NCBI GenBank assembly: GCA_017616655.1
Contig: JAFZXU010000027.1
Location: 1 to 38,363 of the forward strand
Reading direction: 5' to 3'
Length of the DNA: 38,363 bases
DNA from: Bacteroidales bacterium
GTDB taxonomy: Bacteria; Bacteroidota; Bacteroidia; Bacteroidales; UBA932
Under the pieces are notes generated by a model. The model had not been told where the DNA came from. It made no database searches and saw only the letters and a program-made list of their open reading frames with translations. Below are positions 36,495 to 38,363 of this stretch, in pieces (the stretch's first letter is position 1; each line of letters begins with the position of its first letter). Both the position numbers and the translations under genes were made by a program.

Positions 36495-38363
36495 CACGGT
36501 GAAACAGGCTCCCGAAAGCCTTTCGGAGCGGCGGTACGATATTGTGCCGCCGCTTTGTTCAATTATGCTTTTGCATATTGCAAGGCCGAGGCCGGTGCCG
36601 CTGCTCTTGGTGGTGAAGTTGGGGCTGAAGAGCTTTCCGAGATTCTCGTCGCTGACGCCGGGGCCGCTGTCCTCTATTTCGATCCTGTAGGCCTTCGCAC
36701 TACCGAGAAGGGCGTCGGTGACGGTGACGGCCACCTTTCCGGAACCGGCGGAGTTCTCGATGGACTGCACGGCGTTGGTGAGGATATTGACGAAGGTGCG
36801 GGTCATCTGGTGACGGCGGGCGTATATCTTCGGCTCCGCAGGCAGGCAGGTGAAATCGAAGTCGATGGCCTCCCTGTTGTCAAACAGGGTAACCTGATTG
36901 ACAAGAAGGTCTTTCAGGTCAATCACGACCGACTCCTCGACGAACGACTTTGCAATGGCGGAGAATTCGTCGGCGGTATCCGAGAGGGTGTCGATCTGCT
37001 CCAGCAGGGCCGCACCCGTGGTGCTGACCATATCTTCCCAGCCGGGCTTGCCCTGCTCCTTGATGCGTATCAGCTGCTGTATCCTGAGGCGCATCGGGGT
37101 GAGCGGGTTCTTGATCTCGTGGGCCACCTGGCGGGCCATCTCCTTCCACGCCTGCTCGCGCTCGCTCTGGGCGAGGCGGCGGGTGCTCTCGTCGAGGTCG
37201 TCCACCATCTTGTTGTAGGACTGGACGAGGATTCCCAGTTCATCGGCAGGGCCACGGTATGTAATATGGCGGTCGCCCCCGTCAGTGGAGGTAAGACGCG
37301 CCAGCTTGTTGCGTATCTCGCTCAGCGGCCTGACCAGGGAGTTGCCGAGGAAGGCGCCCAGGGCCACCGCCGCTATGATCAGCAGGAGGTAGATATTGAT
37401 GATCATCGCCAGGGTTGCGGAGGTCGCGTTCCTGAAATCACCCGCCCTGGAGATATAGGGAACGTTGACGATGGCCACGAGGTCGCCCCTCTCGTTGAAG
37501 AGCGGAGCGTAGGTCGAGACGTATGAGAAACTGCCCACCTTCTCGGTGCCGAAATAGCGCTGGGTATGGAGATGGGCCACGGAGTGGTATGCATCCGCGT
37601 TCATTCGGCGGCCTATCACATATTGCGCGAATATCTCCGGCTTGGTGGAGCAGAGGAGCATTCCCTTGGCGTCGTAGATGTTGATGTCGGCATTGGTGAC
37701 CTTCGCCACGTTGTCCATGGTGGAGAGGAATTCTGCGGTGCGCAGGTCGTTGAGACGCAGCGTATAGCGGCACATCGGCGAGAGGGCGTTCTGCACCGCG
37801 GTAATCTTTTCCTCCATCTGGCGGCGGTTGCCGGTGGTGCGCACTCTGACGGCATAGACGCCCACCGCCGCCACCATGATGGCGAGCGAGAGCACCATCG
37901 AAACCGTGAAGAGGAGCATTATCCTCCGGCTGAGAGAGTGTTCGCGCTTGCGGGAATCGTCCCTTCGTGCCCTCCGGGTGGCGGCAAGCAGCAGCACCCC
38001 GAAGAAGATGGCCATATAGGAGAAAGAGATGATATAGGGGAAGACCGACTGCACGCGGCGCGAAATGACCGTGGTCTCATACTCCGACAGGCGGTTTATG
38101 AAGTGGACATATCCCCCCTTGACCACCTTGGTGTAGCCGACCTCATACCCTTCAGGCTGCACCACCGGATAGATGTAGGAGCCGGAACCGCTCACCAGCC
38201 TTCCCGAGGAGTAGCGGGCATAGGAGTAGCGGGGATCGATTCCCGAGCCCTCCTTGCCGCCGTTCTGCAGCGTAAAGACGTCGAAGGGATCCTCCCTGTA
38301 CTTGGGCTCTATCTCGAGGAAGAGGCGGTTCACGTCGTTGTGGGCCTGATCCACATAGGTAAA
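36435..38363 (-). CDS. NtrY-like sensor histidine kinase, 5'-truncated by the window
   Basis: The reading frame is open to the right edge, so the N-terminus is missing; a GTG at 38354 is unlikely to be the real start. Visible order: an extracytoplasmic stretch, two membrane helices ([40 protein letters not shown]), an extracytoplasmic sensor region, a third helix ([20 protein letters not shown]), HAMP ([14 protein letters not shown]), HisKA with the NtrY-type H-box [15 protein letters not shown], and the HATPase domain with N-box [26 protein letters not shown] and the G2 box [12 protein letters not shown]. It is likely the cognate kinase of the NtrC-type regulator across der. Its final 20 codons, including the stop, overlap der antisense. 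Confidence 0.9.
   Translation of the reverse strand, partial: FTYVDQAHNDVNRLFLEIEPKYREDPFDVFTLQNGGKEGSGIDPRYSYARYSSGRLVSGSGSYIYPVVQPEGYEVGYTKVVKGGYVHFINRLSEYETTVISRRVQSVFPYIISFSYMAIFFGVLLLAATRRARRDDSRKREHSLSRRIMLLFTVSMVLSLAIMVAAVGVYAVRVRTTGNRRQMEEKITAVQNALSPMCRYTLRLNDLRTAEFLSTMDNVAKVTNADINIYDAKGMLLCSTKPEIFAQYVIGRRMNADAYHSVAHLHTQRYFGTEKVGSFSYVSTYAPLFNERGDLVAIVNVPYISRAGDFRNATSATLAMIINIYLLLIIAAVALGAFLGNSLVRPLSEIRNKLARLTSTDGGDRHITYRGPADELGILVQSYNKMVDDLDESTRRLAQSEREQAWKEMARQVAHEIKNPLTPMRLRIQQLIRIKEQGKPGWEDMVSTTGAALLEQIDTLSDTADEFSAIAKSFVEESVVIDLKDLLVNQVTLFDNREAIDFDFTCLPAEPKIYARRHQMTRTFVNILTNAVQSIENSAGSGKVAVTVTDALLGSAKAYRIEIEDSGPGVSDENLGKLFSPNFTTKSSGTGLGLAICKSIIEQSGGTISYRRSERLSGACFTVLLPAYVNLDGAAGEVEVAS

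Overview
The window looks like a chromosomal segment from a Bacteroidales bacterium with a moderately high GC content by eye. Three things point there: two SusC/SusD (RagA/RagB) pairs, BACON, DUF4302 and fimbrillin-type lipoproteins, and repeated Bacteroidetes promoter elements (-7 TAnnTTTG, sometimes with TTTG 19-21 bases upstream). Genus cannot be fixed from this stretch. I saw no rRNA, tRNA, CRISPR array, transposase or integrase.

Layout. (a) 1-4680: the 3' end of ettA, then an AT-rich accessory region. Its two cargo modules are an exported lipoprotein plus exported-protein pair, and a hicAB toxin-antitoxin pair. Each module is bounded by a further copy of the last codons of ettA. The repeated tail folds as a hairpin which, read on the minus strand, resembles an intrinsic terminator. 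A long structured palindrome follows. (b) 4682-8182, minus: two tandem exported BPL_N-type glutamine-amidotransferase-like proteins behind a cation diffusion facilitator. (c) 8260-10188: a type IIA topoisomerase B subunit (parE). (d) 10229-21465, minus: a SusC/SusD locus with a surface zincin peptidase, a DUF4302 lipoprotein, a BACON lipoprotein and an exported esterase, followed by efp and a small lipoprotein. (e) 21633-23486, plus: a 51-codon small ORF and a fimbrillin-like lipoprotein, divergent from the Sus locus. (f) 23527-27565: methylmalonyl-CoA mutase small and large subunits. (g) 27640-32280, minus: a second SusC/SusD pair. (h) 32377-33952, minus: ispH and cmk, overlapping. (i) 34022-38363: an NtrC/NtrX-type response regulator without a DNA-binding domain, der, and, convergent with der, an NtrY-like sensor kinase cut by the window end.

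How it works together. The first Sus locus resembles an import and processing system aimed at a protein or peptide-linked substrate, because it encodes a surface peptidase and an esterase but no glycosidase. Three of its and its neighbour's lipoproteins seem to share a C-terminal beta-rich module. mutAB supports succinate/propionate interconversion. The regulator and kinase at the right end probably form one two-component pair. The most unusual signal is the serial duplication of the ettA tail around low-GC modules. It looks like an integration or accretion site at the 3' end of ettA, but no recombinase is visible.
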